From positions 237,011-301,010 of the forward strand of contig QWDQ01000031.1 of assembly GCA_003868215.1 (NCBI GenBank): a stretch of 64,000 nt of DNA. Direction: 5' to 3'. The DNA is from Pseudophaeomoniella oleicola (lineage: Eukaryota; Ascomycota; Eurotiomycetes; Phaeomoniellales; Phaeomoniellaceae). The notes below the pieces were generated by a model that did not search any database, was not told where the DNA came from, and was given only the letters and a program-made list of their open reading frames with translations. The number at the start of each line of letters is the position of its first letter. Position 1 is the first letter of the stretch. The position numbers were made by a program, and so were the translations under genes. This document shows positions 10,989-21,041 of the stretch, in pieces.

Positions 10989-10996
10989 TTCTGGAA
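10989..10996. promoter_or_regulatory. Heat-shock element core TTCTGGAA
   Basis: A TTC-NN-GAA inverted pair, the minimal HSF-binding unit, just upstream of the TATA box of the Hsp gene. A third unit at proper spacing is not evident. Confidence 0.5.
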
Positions 10997-11149
10997 GATG
11001 CTGGATGTGACGAAGCATAGCCGGCTACGCCAGCATCTGCCTGTTCTTCGCCTATTCTGGTCATTGCTGGAAAGGAGGAGAAGCTACGGTAAGCAACTTC
11101 GACCTTCTATGCGCTTGTTCGTTTGCCTGTCTCGGATGGTACGGGGACC

Positions 11150-11157
11150 TTCTAGAA
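11150..11157. promoter_or_regulatory. Heat-shock element core TTCTAGAA
   Basis: Perfect palindromic TTC-NN-GAA pair about 350 bases upstream of the Hsp start codon. Confidence 0.45.
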
Positions 11158-11275
11158 CCGTCTGGCTCCGATTGGGTCATTACGTAATCCACTTTCCGGG
11201 GTCGTAGCCAATCACATCACAGCAGATTATGAAGGATACGTGGATGCTGGAGAAGTTGCCTCGAGCAACTCACCA

Positions 11276-11283
11276 GAAGTTTC
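11276..11283. promoter_or_regulatory. Possible distal heat-shock element core GAAGTTTC
   Basis: A GAA-NN-TTC pair about 470 bases upstream of the Hsp start and 84 bases beyond the stop of SDHAF1. Could act on the Hsp promoter or be chance. Confidence 0.3.
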
Positions 11284-11366
11284 GAGCTGTCCCGTATATC
11301 CTTGCAAGGACCCAGGAGATCAAGCATAGACGTGATTTTGCATCATCTCGTCATTACTCATTCTGG

Positions 11367-11740
11367 TCATCCGGATATGTTGGTGATACCAGGGGCGGAA
11401 TACATTTCCAGCTGGCGTTGACCTTTGCGTAGCAGGAATTCGATTGCCGAAAAATCCTTCTTGTCTACCGTTCTCGCATGTTCCTTGAACTCTCGTCTGA
11501 ATACGAGTTGTCAGTCGAGGACTTTTGCATTTGATGCATTTGATGCATGTCTCTCATCAAATAGCTTGACGTACCTTGCAAAGGACTCGAAATTCCGGCG
11601 AGTGGCCTATCCATGTCAGCATTCATGATTTCCCCCTTCCTTGCTGCAGAAATACCGACATTTGGCTTCTTCCTTGCCTCTCTCAAGCACTGCCTATACA
11701 ACGATAAAACTTGACGCTGCAGCCCTGATAATCTTGCCAT
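11367..11740 (-). CDS. SDH6: Succinate dehydrogenase assembly factor 1 (LYR-motif protein)
   Basis: Mitochondrial matrix LYR protein (SDHAF1; yeast Sdh6) that helps insert iron-sulfur clusters into the Sdh2 subunit of complex II. Three exons, 11660-11740, 11575-11606 and 11367-11496, give 80 residues, the normal size. Exon 1 has MARLSGLQRQVLSLYRQCLR with the LYR tripeptide; the 32-base exon 2 supplies ATRRNFESFAR; exon 3 has REFKEHARTVDKKDFSAIEF and LLRKGQRQLEMYSAPGI. Intron 1 uses a weaker donor GTCGGT, but phase and family alignment require it; intron 2 is GTACGT...TTCAG. The tiny middle exon makes the gene easy to miss. No separate presequence is seen, as usual for LYR proteins. Confidence 0.92.
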
Positions 11741-12050
11741 TATGTTGTCTGTTTCGAAGACGAGACTCGGAGAAGAACAACTTCCTTCAGATGTAAACTT
11801 TCCGCTTGCTGTACAATTGCCGGAACACCTTCCGCGGAACTCCATTAGGTCCCCAACATGAGAACCAATGATATCGTCGTCGATATGATAGGCGTCTACT
11901 ACAAAGTACGTCGCTCGTCAGAGTAACTTATGCCGCTTAGCGTTGGACTTCAGTGTCGTTAGTTTCCTTACCCCCGGATTTGCGTGCTTTCACTCAGGGC
12001 AGGTTGATATCTTCTGGTTTTTATGCAATCTCTACAGAAGCGTTAGCTGA
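11741..12050. other. Divergent promoter region of SDH6 and the FAH-family gene
   Basis: About 310 bases. No TATA box stands out. Short ORFs only. Confidence 0.4.
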
Positions 12051-13189
12051 ATGGGGTCATTTTCTGTGAGTAATTCACGTCTACCCATTCATGCGTGCCT
12101 GCCTGGCGAACTGACTTCCTATTCTGCGTTACCATTCACATCTATAAGAACAACGAAATGCGAACGGTTCGTCCACGGTCCCAGCTGACATATCTAGCGT
12201 CTTGTCCGCTTCCTCTCTCGAGACGGTAGGATCTACTATGGCGATGCTATTCTGCCACCTGGGACTACCGACGTTTCCAAAGCCAAGTCGGCGAAAGTGA
12301 TATCGGGCTCAATCCTCCCCTTGACGAATCCACCAAAATATACGGTGACGGATCAGGTTGCTGAGATCCGTACTTTCCTGCCTCCTCTGGCTCCCTCAGA
12401 CATCCGAACCGTTCGCTGCCTAGGTCTCAACTACGAGAAACACGCCCATGAAAGCAAAATGCCAATCCCGAAATCTCCCGTCCTTTTCTACAAGCCTCCT
12501 ACGTCCATCTCCGCTCACGGTGCCCCTATTCCGGTTCCTCACCAAATACAGTCGGATCCTGGCTTAGACTACGAATGTGAACTGGTGATCGTGATCGGAA
12601 AGCCATGCCTCAATGTCTCTCCTGAGAATGCCCTCGACTATGTCTTAGGCTACACTGTTGGAAATGACGTCTCACATCGATACTGGCAACTCCAGAAGGG
12701 CGGCGGTCAATGGGCCCTCGGCAAATCCTTCGATGGATGGGCCCCCATTGGCCCGACCATCGTGTCCAAGGAGATTATTCCTGACCCGCAGAGATTGAAC
12801 ATCAAGACAATCCTGAACGGTGAAACGGTCCAGGATTTCACGACCGCAGACATGATTTTCGGAGTGAGAGAAATGATCTCAAAGTTGAGCATGGGTACCA
12901 CATTGATGCCTGGAGACGTGATTTTTACCGGAACGTAAGTCACCCCGCCTGATAAAGCACGATCCCATTGTCCACTAGCCCTCCTCCCCTCGATATAACC
13001 CCTCCCATCTCTCACTACTGATCATTACCTACCACCACCAGCCCCCAAGGCGTCGGCATGGGTCGCACACCCCAACTCTGGATGAAAGACGGCGATACGG
13101 TCGAGGTATATCTCGAGAACGTCGGGACCTGCAAAAACACCGTCGAATTCCTAAAGGACACATCTGCCGGCGCGAAAGCTAAGCTGTAG
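12051..13189 (+). CDS. Fumarylacetoacetate hydrolase family protein
   Basis: Enzyme of the FAH/FAHD1 superfamily; members act on acylpyruvates, oxaloacetate or related 2-oxo diacids, and the exact substrate cannot be read here. Three exons, 12051-12065, 12198-12934 and 13042-13189, give 299 residues. The five-codon first exon MGSFS joins through a 132-base intron (GTGAGT, CTGAC branch, TCTAG) to RLVRFLSRDGRIYYGDAIL, a typical FAHD start. Core motifs: RCLGLNYEKHAHESKMP, PVLFYKPPTS, the metal-ligand block DYECELVIVIGK with two Glu, GYTVGNDVSHR with the Asp, KSFDGWAPIGP, and FTGTPQGVGMG formed across intron 2. No targeting peptide is evident. The first exon is inferred; a one-exon start is impossible because a TAG precedes CGT at 12198 in frame. 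Confidence 0.9.
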
Positions 13190-13495
13190 AGAAATACAAG
13201 ACATAATAAACTGTGTCTTATGTGGAAAAAGCAGTGACTTTTCCTTGTAGGAGGAAAGATGGGACAAGAGATGCTAGACATGATCCAAATATCTGGATGT
13301 TCATATTATTACTGCAACTTTCTCTCCTTCCTTTCGGAGGGTGGGTATGGAATGAAAAACAATAACTAAGGCCGATGATAAACGGATTGAAAAAGACCCC
13401 GAAAATTGGTTCTCCCTTCTTCCTCATCTCATTTTCCATTTTGGTCATGGCCAACAATAACAAAAAATAAAAAAAAAATAAAAAGAGAAGGAAAT
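13190..13495. other. Intergenic, convergent 3' ends
   Basis: About 306 bases between FAH-family and protoglobin genes, with an A-rich stretch near 13450-13485. No gene seen. Confidence 0.5.
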
Positions 13496-14915
13496 TCATT
13501 CAAAGATATTCCCATTCTGCGCGAGTTGCTCTTTCCCTACGATCTTCCCATTCTGGACGTGTAATCTCGGGATCATTGATTCTCTCCTCGGCGAATATGA
13601 TGATGATGAGGGCGACTGTGGCAGCGCTTGCTGTTGTCGTGCGGAGCCCAAGAGTTCGTCTTCCGAGTTCGAACGCGAGTGTTGCGAGGCTGCAGAAGCC
13701 GCAGAGGCCCGCGGGGTCGTGTTGCCGTCGGGAGCTCTCGTCCTATCCGTGGTGACCGTAGCAGCTCTTTGACCGGCCACGGAGGGTGAGGGCATGCCGC
13801 TGAATGGGCATCTGGACGCCGCGGCGGACGATTGCTGTTTTTGTCTTGCTTCTACGTCTTCCCGTATTCTGCCGATGCTGCTCGCTTTGCTGTCTGCGCT
13901 GCTGACGGAGTTCGCCACGGAGGCGGCGTCGCTGTCACTACCTGTCGTACCGAGAATCTTCTTCCCGTGGATGTAGCCTTCCTTTTCACTCTCGTTGTCC
14001 ATGTTCAATTCCTCATCATCCTCGTATTCTTTTCCATCTGTACAGTGCCACTTCGCGAATAGATCGTTCTGGATCCATATCACCTTTCCCAATGCTTTGA
14101 TGAGAGCGATCTTCTTGGACATGTGAAGGTGCGGATGGCAGAGGATTGCTTCGAACATTGAATCCTGAATAAAACCGAGACAGGACCCAAGGAAGATATA
14201 GTCGATGTGGAGGGGATTTCGCCGACCGAGTCCAACGTGCATCAGACTGAGAGATGTCAGCGGGGTGCTCAGAGAAACGTAACGAGAGTGCTTCATACCC
14301 CACTTTGTCAAGGTATTCCCAATACTCCATCTTTGTAGGATCGGAATTGAGCTTGGTAAGATACCATCTGAGGAACTGACGAAGCATTGATGGTCAGTCA
14401 CCACGACCATGTAAAAGTCAAGACACAGGAGGATCCGCTCACCATCTTTCTGTGTTGTATTTGCGCGCTGTCTTCGGTAGCGTATTCTTCGATCGATTCT
14501 TCATTTCTCGTGTCGCGTGTCGTGAATGCTCGCGCCGTGATGTCGTATTTCAGGAGCTTCTTATAGACAATATTGACAATTGCAGGAATAACGGCCTTGA
14601 TGTATTTCTGGCCTTCAATGAGAGCATTCACATCGTCTAGCGAATTGGTAAGCTCACCACCATGGAAGACGACCAGGAGGCGGAGAAAGGCTGCTAACCT
14701 GAAGTAAATTCCAAAAAGGACTGGAGATACTGTATTCGAGAAGGAAGGGAAGTATAGAGGTCCTCTCGAGAGACATGCTGCATGCCTTTTGGTAAACCCA
14801 TGTTGTCGGACCTTGCACCTGCCTTTGGGAATGACAACGGAACGTACGCAAGTGGTGAGGCTGCTGAGGGTGAATCTGGATGCGCCATTGGGTATTTATA
14901 ACTCCTCGTGTTCAC
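13496..14915 (-). CDS. Protoglobin-domain (globin-sensor fold) protein
   Basis: Four exons, 14699-14915, 14443-14636, 14299-14375 and 13496-14246, give 412 residues. Residues about 50-235 match the protoglobin/globin-coupled-sensor fold: YLQSFLEFTSDDVNALIEG, KAVIPAIVNIVYKKLLKYDI, ITARAFTTRDT, FLRWYLTKLNSDPTKMEYW, and after splicing EYLDKVGLMHVGLGRRNPLH. The His in LMHVGL (residue 166 in this model) sits where the proximal haem ligand lies in HemAT-type sensors, so haem binding is plausible. The C-terminal third is Ser-rich and disordered, with no catalytic or methyl-accepting domain, so this is not a classical sensor-transducer. The start is ambiguous: an ATG at 14888 would remove nine residues. 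Role in fungi is not established; gas sensing or binding is inference. Confidence 0.88.
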
Positions 14916-15463
14916 TCAAGACTGAGACAAGTGACAGAGGAAAGAAACACAAAAAAGTCAATTCCTGATCCTGCGGGGTTACAGACGGCGTACGACGTAG
15001 TAGACATATTGCATCCATGCGACACTTAAGTATTTCCAACCTTACCCGTATCACCCCAATCTTACATGTGATCTAAAATTGTTCGTCATAACATGCGCAG
15101 AGTAGGCCGACGTATCCTGTTGGCACCGGAAGTATAGTGGGGGGTTTCGACTGAGACAGTGTCGGAACCATATGAGAGAACGAGGGGAGCTAAGAGACAT
15201 GGCACAAAGCCCCGCGTTAGGAGTAGGGATGTAGTAGTATGCTTGTCTCTCCAAGCTGTTCCGGAGCGAAGCCCAACAAGTCAGTACCTGACACTGCAAG
15301 GATGCCTTGACTGCGGCGTGCAGAAAACGGATCAGTGGAACCGGAATCTGTCGGCCCTGCATACAACTAAGCGGTGTGAATGCCTTAGTAATTGGATATT
15401 CCCTCGACCTGTCAACTTTATGGCGTTTGCCGAACCGTCTCACTGTAAGATTATGTTGAGAGT

Positions 15464-15475
15464 TACTACGTAGTA
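15464..15475. repeat. Palindromic dodecamer TACTACGTAGTA
   Basis: Perfect 12-base inverted repeat in intergenic DNA; the same word recurs at 16064, 53704 and 54103. Confidence 0.8.
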
Positions 15476-16063
15476 GATGGTTAGATGTGACCTATCCCGG
15501 GATGGTTCGGTCCGCTTTTCCACACGTGGTTTCTCACACCACGACACCATGTCCTCGGGTAATATTTCGATGTAATTTACCATGGTAACTCGACATCAAT
15601 TGTTCTGTAGCAGGAAGCGGTCAACGACGTCGGCTCAAGATGTCGTGGGGAGGTGGACAAGATGAAGAAAAAGGTTTTCCTTCGGGAGTTTTTCTAGGCC
15701 TTAAAGTCAAATCCACAGGCGAATACCGAACACTCAGTCGGATCCTGCCACCTCTACTACCACCTCCAAAGAAATATCGAAATAAAACTACGACAGGACG
15801 TATACTGCTGGACCAACGACAAAGTCTTGCTATGTATTTGATCTATCCTTCTTTCCAATGTCGAAGCTGCTCAGAGTATTGCTCGAAGTGTGGCCCGGCT
15901 CGCCGGCTCCAGTATATCTCCAGGAAAGGAGGTTCGTGCTCCTCAAATTACTACGTTAGTCCTCAACGTCGTCGTATCCACTTTCGGTAAGATCCGTCAT
16001 TCCCCCGTTAGCGACAGAGGGCGGTTGGACGAGGAAGAGGGGGCACGTGGTAACTTACTGTAG

Positions 16064-16075
16064 TACTACGTAGTA
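16064..16075. repeat. Palindromic dodecamer TACTACGTAGTA
   Basis: Second perfect copy, flanked by GTAG and TATACG. Intergenic. Confidence 0.8.
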
Positions 16076-16693
16076 TACGTGGCTTGATGGTTCACAAATC
16101 AGAGGTCTTGGAATGGAGTTCAGAACAATTGGAAGTCAAAGAACTTGAAGAGCCGAGTCAGGGGTAAACAAGAGAACCCAGCATCGAGAGATCTCTGTAT
16201 CGAGAGGAGCGCCGTGCTAAACACCCATTGGACTTGCTCACTGGTTCGTTACTTCGCAGGAGGAAAAGCCGATCTTCATAAGTATATAGTACAAAGTACC
16301 TGCATATTGTACTGTATGTATGCCATCTGAGAGTGACCAATGTACATGAGTAGTCATATCTGAAGATGAACACTAAGCCAGGACCGAGACCTGTAATCGG
16401 AGACATCTGAAGCGCTTGACAACACGCGCGTGGATCCCATCCCCAGCCCGTTTTGTACATATAGAGACGAGTATTGATTGACGAATAAGGCCATTGAAAA
16501 CATCGCTCCGCAACACCATGCCAGAAATGATAAATGCACCAAACTCCGCGTTTGAGATACCCATTAATACCAAAGGAGAGCGCCTACGCGTCGTAGATCA
16601 TTAGAGTAAAACCCAAATCGAAGCTTTTTGTACATGTTCGTCGCTAGATGTAAGAATCCCCGAGGTGCGCGAACGCGAGGTACATGGACAGGG

Positions 16694-18865
16694 TTACGCT
16701 AAGCCCCCCGCCATTCCCATGAATATTGCTTGAGCAGCAAGTTGAAGGCTCCAAAGCCCTACTTTCTTGAACCTTCTCTTGCGTGCTTGATCATCTGCGA
16801 CGTCACGCGCAAACGCCTCATATACCTGGTATGAACTGTCAGCGTATGAGACTATATGTAGACATGTGCACAGGCTTACCTCCGCACTCAGATCGTCCAT
16901 CAAACCACTGTCAAACACTGTCCAACTTCCATCGAAATCACTAACTCTCTTTACAACGCGACAGTGAATGGGTATGAAAGTTCTTCGGGAATTGATATAG
17001 GCGACGATGGGTCGAATAAGAGCATTGTTGACATATGATAAGTCATTGGTGAAAAGGGGGACAACCGCACGTACGTCATTGAGGTGGACTCGAAGGTCCA
17101 TAACCAAAAATCGTTTATCATCAGCCATATTAGGATGTACTGCTGCTCCGGGAGCTCCTGGGTTGCTGCGCTGGGCACTGTAGCGGTTTGATGTCACGGT
17201 GGCTTCTAGGCGCTCGTAGAAGTCTGACACGACCTTTGCAATGCCCTCATCGTTGTCCGCTGGGAACATTATGTCGGCAACCACATCGACATTTCCCTCA
17301 TGTATCCAACCAAAAGGGCCTTCCACTCCACGATTGAGATGGTCTATGCTCAATCCATCGACTCGGATGCGGCTCTGCTTCTTGAAAGCTTCTTTCTCAT
17401 CTGTCTCAAACTGAGCACCAGTGAGACTATGTGTTTGGCGAGGATGAATGGTAAACAGAGAATGATCGACCTCACCACTCATACTATTAGCTGACATAAA
17501 GTCGTAGAAAAGCCATTGCTTTCGCAGTCGGGGTAGATCTGCCTCATAGATGCTGACAGGGAAAGGTCTGAACCCCCCCGGCTGATGGACCGTCACGAGG
17601 AGGTCCTTAAGCTTGAACGAGTCAATCTCAAAATCTCCTGGATTGTGCTCATGTCTAAAACTTTTGGGATCCACAACTTCCCCGGTCCAGTGAACATTGG
17701 TTCTGTCAATGACTCCACGCACACCTTTGACTTCAACATCTTGCAGGAGACCTTTACTGTTGAACCATTTGGCAAAAGATAATGTCACATTCACCTCATC
17801 TATCGAGAGGTCAAATTGAGTGTAATTCGTGTCTTCGTCGGGATTCGTCAAGAGACTATCTGGCCGGTTATTAGCTTTCGCAGCTGCCGCGGCTGCAGCT
17901 GCAGCAATTTCTTGTGAGCCTTTCTTGACGTTGGCGCCATGTTGCCCTGGCCGTCGAGATACAAAGACGTTTCTGAATGTGATGACGCCGTCGCCCCATT
18001 TAGGTATAATTGCAGACTCAAAAATAATCTCGACGCCAGTGGATTTGGTCAGGTAATTACCAATCCACTTCGCGAGAGTCTCTTGTGCAGAGATGGTGTT
18101 GATGACAAAAAGCGCTAAAGAGAAGAACGTAGTAGTTCCGAGGACAATCCACAGTACGTGTCCTACAAGGAACCAAGAGATAAACCCGCTAATTTCATCG
18201 GCGTTGAACGGACGAACGCTGCGAATTGAGAACCATTTAAATCGAATTTTTAAGCGTGACCAGAATCCGGTCGCAGCGGCCAGTAATTCCTCTTTCGTCG
18301 GTCGGTGTAGATGAGGCATGGGTACATGGGGTAAACGATCCATAAAAGAATGGTGAGTTCCAAGTGGTGTGGAAGGCTTCGGGGCATCCTCGGATTTTGA
18401 GACCTGATGCGCCTTCACCTTTTGCTCCTGCTCTTCTGTTTCCTGTTTTCGCCGAACTGTAGAGCTGAAATGTCTTGAATGGCAATATCTTGAATGGCAG
18501 TAGATTCGGCGCATGCCTGATGGAGGCAAATGAGCAGCGGATTTTCTGAGTATCGCCACTGATTCCTTGGAGTCTTGAGCAAAATTGGCTCTTCCCAGGT
18601 GTTTTCCGATGGATCTGAGTGGTGCGGCGTCTGAGGAGACTTTCGTACTCTTGGTACACACAGCCGTCGACCGAGAAGAGCTATAGGATCTTTGTATCTG
18701 CCATAAAATGCTCCTATGCGCACGCTGCGTGACTGAAGGTGGACGGAACATTGTCGATGCAACGGCCGGTGGACCGCGCAGTATGCCAACACATTGCATT
18801 GGCAGGTGAGTAAGGGCCTTAGCACCCGAAAGTGCTTTCAAAGAAGCTCTCATCGTTGCCGACAC
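16694..18865 (-). CDS. MDM31: Mitochondrial inner-membrane protein Mdm31/Mdm32 family
   Basis: Inner-membrane protein needed for mitochondrial shape, inheritance and lipid balance in yeast. Exons 16880-18865 and 16826 onward excluded (intron 16826-16879), then 16694-16825, give 705 residues. Seen: a long basic, Ser-rich N-terminus consistent with a mitochondrial presequence; a hydrophobic block at about residues 223-258 (ISGFISWFLVGHVLWIVLG onward); then the family body VEIIFESAIIPKWGDGVITF, KDLLVTVHQPGGFRPFPVSI and LRKQWLFYDFMSANSMSG; the end LQLAAQAIFMGMAGGLA. The 54-base intron is a stop-free multiple of three, but splicing restores the family sequence LSAEVYEAFARDVADDQ. Only one member of the yeast MDM31/MDM32 pair can be judged; the paralogue assignment is not resolved. 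Confidence 0.92.
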   Translation of the reverse strand: MSATMRASLKALSGAKALTHLPMQCVGILRGPPAVASTMFRPPSVTQRAHRSILWQIQRSYSSSRSTAVCTKSTKVSSDAAPLRSIGKHLGRANFAQDSKESVAILRKSAAHLPPSGMRRIYCHSRYCHSRHFSSTVRRKQETEEQEQKVKAHQVSKSEDAPKPSTPLGTHHSFMDRLPHVPMPHLHRPTKEELLAAATGFWSRLKIRFKWFSIRSVRPFNADEISGFISWFLVGHVLWIVLGTTTFFSLALFVINTISAQETLAKWIGNYLTKSTGVEIIFESAIIPKWGDGVITFRNVFVSRRPGQHGANVKKGSQEIAAAAAAAAAKANNRPDSLLTNPDEDTNYTQFDLSIDEVNVTLSFAKWFNSKGLLQDVEVKGVRGVIDRTNVHWTGEVVDPKSFRHEHNPGDFEIDSFKLKDLLVTVHQPGGFRPFPVSIYEADLPRLRKQWLFYDFMSANSMSGEVDHSLFTIHPRQTHSLTGAQFETDEKEAFKKQSRIRVDGLSIDHLNRGVEGPFGWIHEGNVDVVADIMFPADNDEGIAKVVSDFYERLEATVTSNRYSAQRSNPGAPGAAVHPNMADDKRFLVMDLRVHLNDVRAVVPLFTNDLSYVNNALIRPIVAYINSRRTFIPIHCRVVKRVSDFDGSWTVFDSGLMDDLSAEVSLCTCLHIVSYADSSYQVYEAFARDVADDQARKRRFKKVGLWSLQLAAQAIFMGMAGGLA

Positions 18866-19186
18866 ATTTCTGCAGGCTCTTTTGAAAGAGGCAGCCTGGC
18901 AGAAGACGGATTGTAGAAACGTTCAACGCTATGAGAAGGAGCGAAAGAAATGAAGGCACATGCGTAAACGTCGGCAAATGATTTCATTCGTTCTAGAGCC
19001 TAAACGGGTTTCCTTCATGGGAACTTCTTGCGGGAGAAGAAAACTTTGTGGGGACGACGGCAATTCATCACGAACTTATCGAAATATTTTCGGCGATAAG
19101 TCACGACTGTAGATCGCTTTCTCTGTGTACTGTGGCCTTGTCTGAGATCCAAAGCAGTATCTGTCAACCTCCTACGATTACTAGAT
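18866..19186. promoter_or_regulatory. Shared divergent promoter region of MDM31 and PNO1
   Basis: The 321 bases between the two ATG codons. No TATA box stands out and no factor site is claimed. Confidence 0.4.
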
Positions 19187-20020
19187 ATGCCGGCTCCCAC
19201 GGCGCTTTTGCGCCGACCAGAGCACCTCGCAGAGACTGAGGCAGAGAGCAACCCCCTCCCAGAGACCAGTAAGATATGCACAACACCGCTGAATTTAATG
19301 ATTTTACTGACAGAGGCAGTGGATGATAACCTGCTGATTGAACCTACATCTGTCGCCATTGAGGACACTGCTATGCCGAGTGTATCGGTCGACGAACCGG
19401 TCGATGGGGACATGCAAATAGACGAAGAAGGGCGACCAAAGTTCAATCCGGAACGCCCGCAAGACGTTGCATACAGAGTACAAACTCGAAAAGTTCTCAT
19501 TCCACCACACCGAATGACACCGTTAAAAGCCTCATGGTCAAAGATATACCCTCCTCTTGTCGAGCACCTTAAACTACAGGTGCGGATGAACATCAAATCT
19601 AAAGCTGTTGAACTGCGCACATCAAAGTTCACGACGGACACCGGTGCTCTTCAGAAGGGTGAAGACTTCGTCAAAGCATTCTCCTTGGGCTTTGATGTAG
19701 ACGATGCTATTGCTTTGCTGAGGCTGGATGATCTGTATATTGAGACATTCGAGGTTAAGGATGTAAAGAACTTACACGGCGATCATCTTGCAAGAGCGAT
19801 CGGTCGGATAGCAGGCAAAGATGGGAAAACGAAGTTCGCTATTGAAAACACCAGCAGAACAAGGATTGTGCTTGCGGATCAAAAGATCCATATCCTGGGT
19901 GGCTTCAAGAACATCAGGATTGCTAGGGAATCTGTCGTGAGCTTAATCCTGGGTGCACCTCCTGGCAAGGTCTATGGAAACCTGAGGACAATTGCGACAA
20001 GGATGAAAGAACGTTTTTGA
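19187..20020 (+). CDS. PNO1: Pre-rRNA-processing KH protein PNO1 (Dim2)
   Basis: Nucleolar/cytoplasmic 40S assembly factor that binds the 3' end of 18S rRNA, partners the endonuclease Nob1 and helps the dimethylase Dim1. The frame is open for 277 codons, but a 45-base segment (19269-19313, GTAAGA...TGACAG) looks like an intron; spliced product 262 residues. Seen: acidic variable N-terminus, then RKVLIPPHRMTPLKASWSKI, YPPLVEHLKLQVRMNIKSK, VELRTSKFTTDTGALQKGED, and the C-terminal KH domain with GRIAGKDGKTKFAIENTSRT (GxxG loop GKDG) and DQKIHILGGFKNIRIARESV. The start ATG is the first in frame and yields MPAPTALLRR. It converges on PRE7 with 172 bases between stops. Family identity is very sure; the intron is likely but not proven because both forms are open. 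Confidence 0.95.
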   Translation: MPAPTALLRRPEHLAETEAESNPLPETSKICTTPLNLMILLTEAVDDNLLIEPTSVAIEDTAMPSVSVDEPVDGDMQIDEEGRPKFNPERPQDVAYRVQTRKVLIPPHRMTPLKASWSKIYPPLVEHLKLQVRMNIKSKAVELRTSKFTTDTGALQKGEDFVKAFSLGFDVDDAIALLRLDDLYIETFEVKDVKNLHGDHLARAIGRIAGKDGKTKFAIENTSRTRIVLADQKIHILGGFKNIRIARESVVSLILGAPPGKVYGNLRTIATRMKERF

Positions 20021-20192
20021 GAATATGACGATTCAAGGAAATTTGCATGGCGGAGGCGTTAAGCGGCGTATGGACACAATGATGATTTTGCAGTGTATCA
20101 TGTTTTTTATGGTTACGAGGCATGATAAGTTCCTCGAGCTAGAAACGCCTGACCCTTTACAATTCTAGAAAGAACGGTGACCCCTGATTTGC

Positions 20193-21041
20193 TCAATCCC
20201 TCTTCAGCGGCACGTACTTCTCGTCTATCCCATCCTTTGTAATGATCAACATCTGTAAGCCGTCACCGACTTCAATGTGACGCTCAGCGGCGCTAGTGAA
20301 TGCATCCATTACCAACTTCTCAACCTCGTCTCTTGGTAGTGGCTTTGGTACTGCTGCCTCCAAAGCATGTCCTTCGCCACTGCCCGGGATGTGTTGATTT
20401 TTAAGATTGACTTGGTTGTCCAAAAATGGCATAATGAGACTAGACGCAGCACCAGCTGCTCGGCACTGCTCCCTCTCGTAGCTGCCAACGGGATCGTAAC
20501 TGTACAGTGCACCCTTTCCTTCCTCGTCAAGTCCTCCAAGTATTGCAGTGACGTAGTACGGGAAAAATCTTTTTTGATAGAGGATTGTGGCTAGTCTCTG
20601 TGCGCAGGCTTTTACAGACATATCTTTGCCGTGTTGGTATCGATACATCTTGACGATAGCGTCCAAGCGTTCTTTGAGGGCGTTCCCGTCTGCTGCAAAA
20701 CCAACAACAGAGAGTACGATCTTCGCACCTTCGCCGGTTTCATCATCGCCACCGATTCGGTAGACCTTTGGGACATAACGCGAGTTGATATTGTAGCCTG
20801 AGGTAGATCGAGTGTCTCCAGCGAGGATTGCAAAATCAGCACCTGTGATACCTAGAGTTGAACCACCGTTGTCGGTATACCTTGAGTGCCATTAGTCTGA
20901 GTGCTAAGTTAAGGCTTGCTCCGCTTACGGGTAGAATCCATGCTGTCTGGTGCCAGAAGAGCTTTGAGCTGGTACCGACTGCGAGAAGGAGTAAGGAATT
21001 GCGTCTGTATGAGCGTTTCCTGCGCTCATAAGAGATGCCAT
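20193..21041 (-). CDS. PRE7: 20S proteasome subunit beta-6 (PSMB1/Pre7)
   Basis: Non-catalytic beta subunit of the 20S core. Exons 20929-21041 and 20193-20880 with a 48-base intron give 266 residues. The N-terminal 40 or so residues form a propeptide; the body starts YTDNGGSTLGITGADFAILA with GDTRSTSGYNINSRY, and continues KRFFPYYVTAILGGLDEEGK, YSYDPVGSYEREQCRAAGAA, SSLIMPFLDNQVN and ERHIEVGDGLQMLIITKDG. The residue aligned with the catalytic Thr1 of active subunits is not part of a G-T cleavage site, as expected for beta-6. The acceptor is the less usual CAAG, required by phase and family sequence. Divergent from the HCNGP gene and convergent with PNO1. Confidence 0.95.

Larger units (their letters stand above)
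14916..16693. other. Intergenic with two TACTACGTAGTA palindromes
   Basis: About 1.8 kb upstream of the protoglobin gene and downstream of MDM31. Only small unconvincing ORFs. Two perfect 12-base palindromes lie at 15464-15475 and 16064-16075. No TE ends or RNA genes recognised. Confidence 0.45.

Noticed and set aside
12158-12197. Alternative first exon ATGCGAACG for the FAH-family gene
   Set aside because: It would need a 31-base intron, too short to splice; the GTGAGT-bounded exon at 12051 is better.
14870-14900. TATAAATA in front of the second ATG of the protoglobin gene
   Set aside because: It is too close to that ATG to place a transcription start, and reads as codons of the N-terminus when the first ATG is used.
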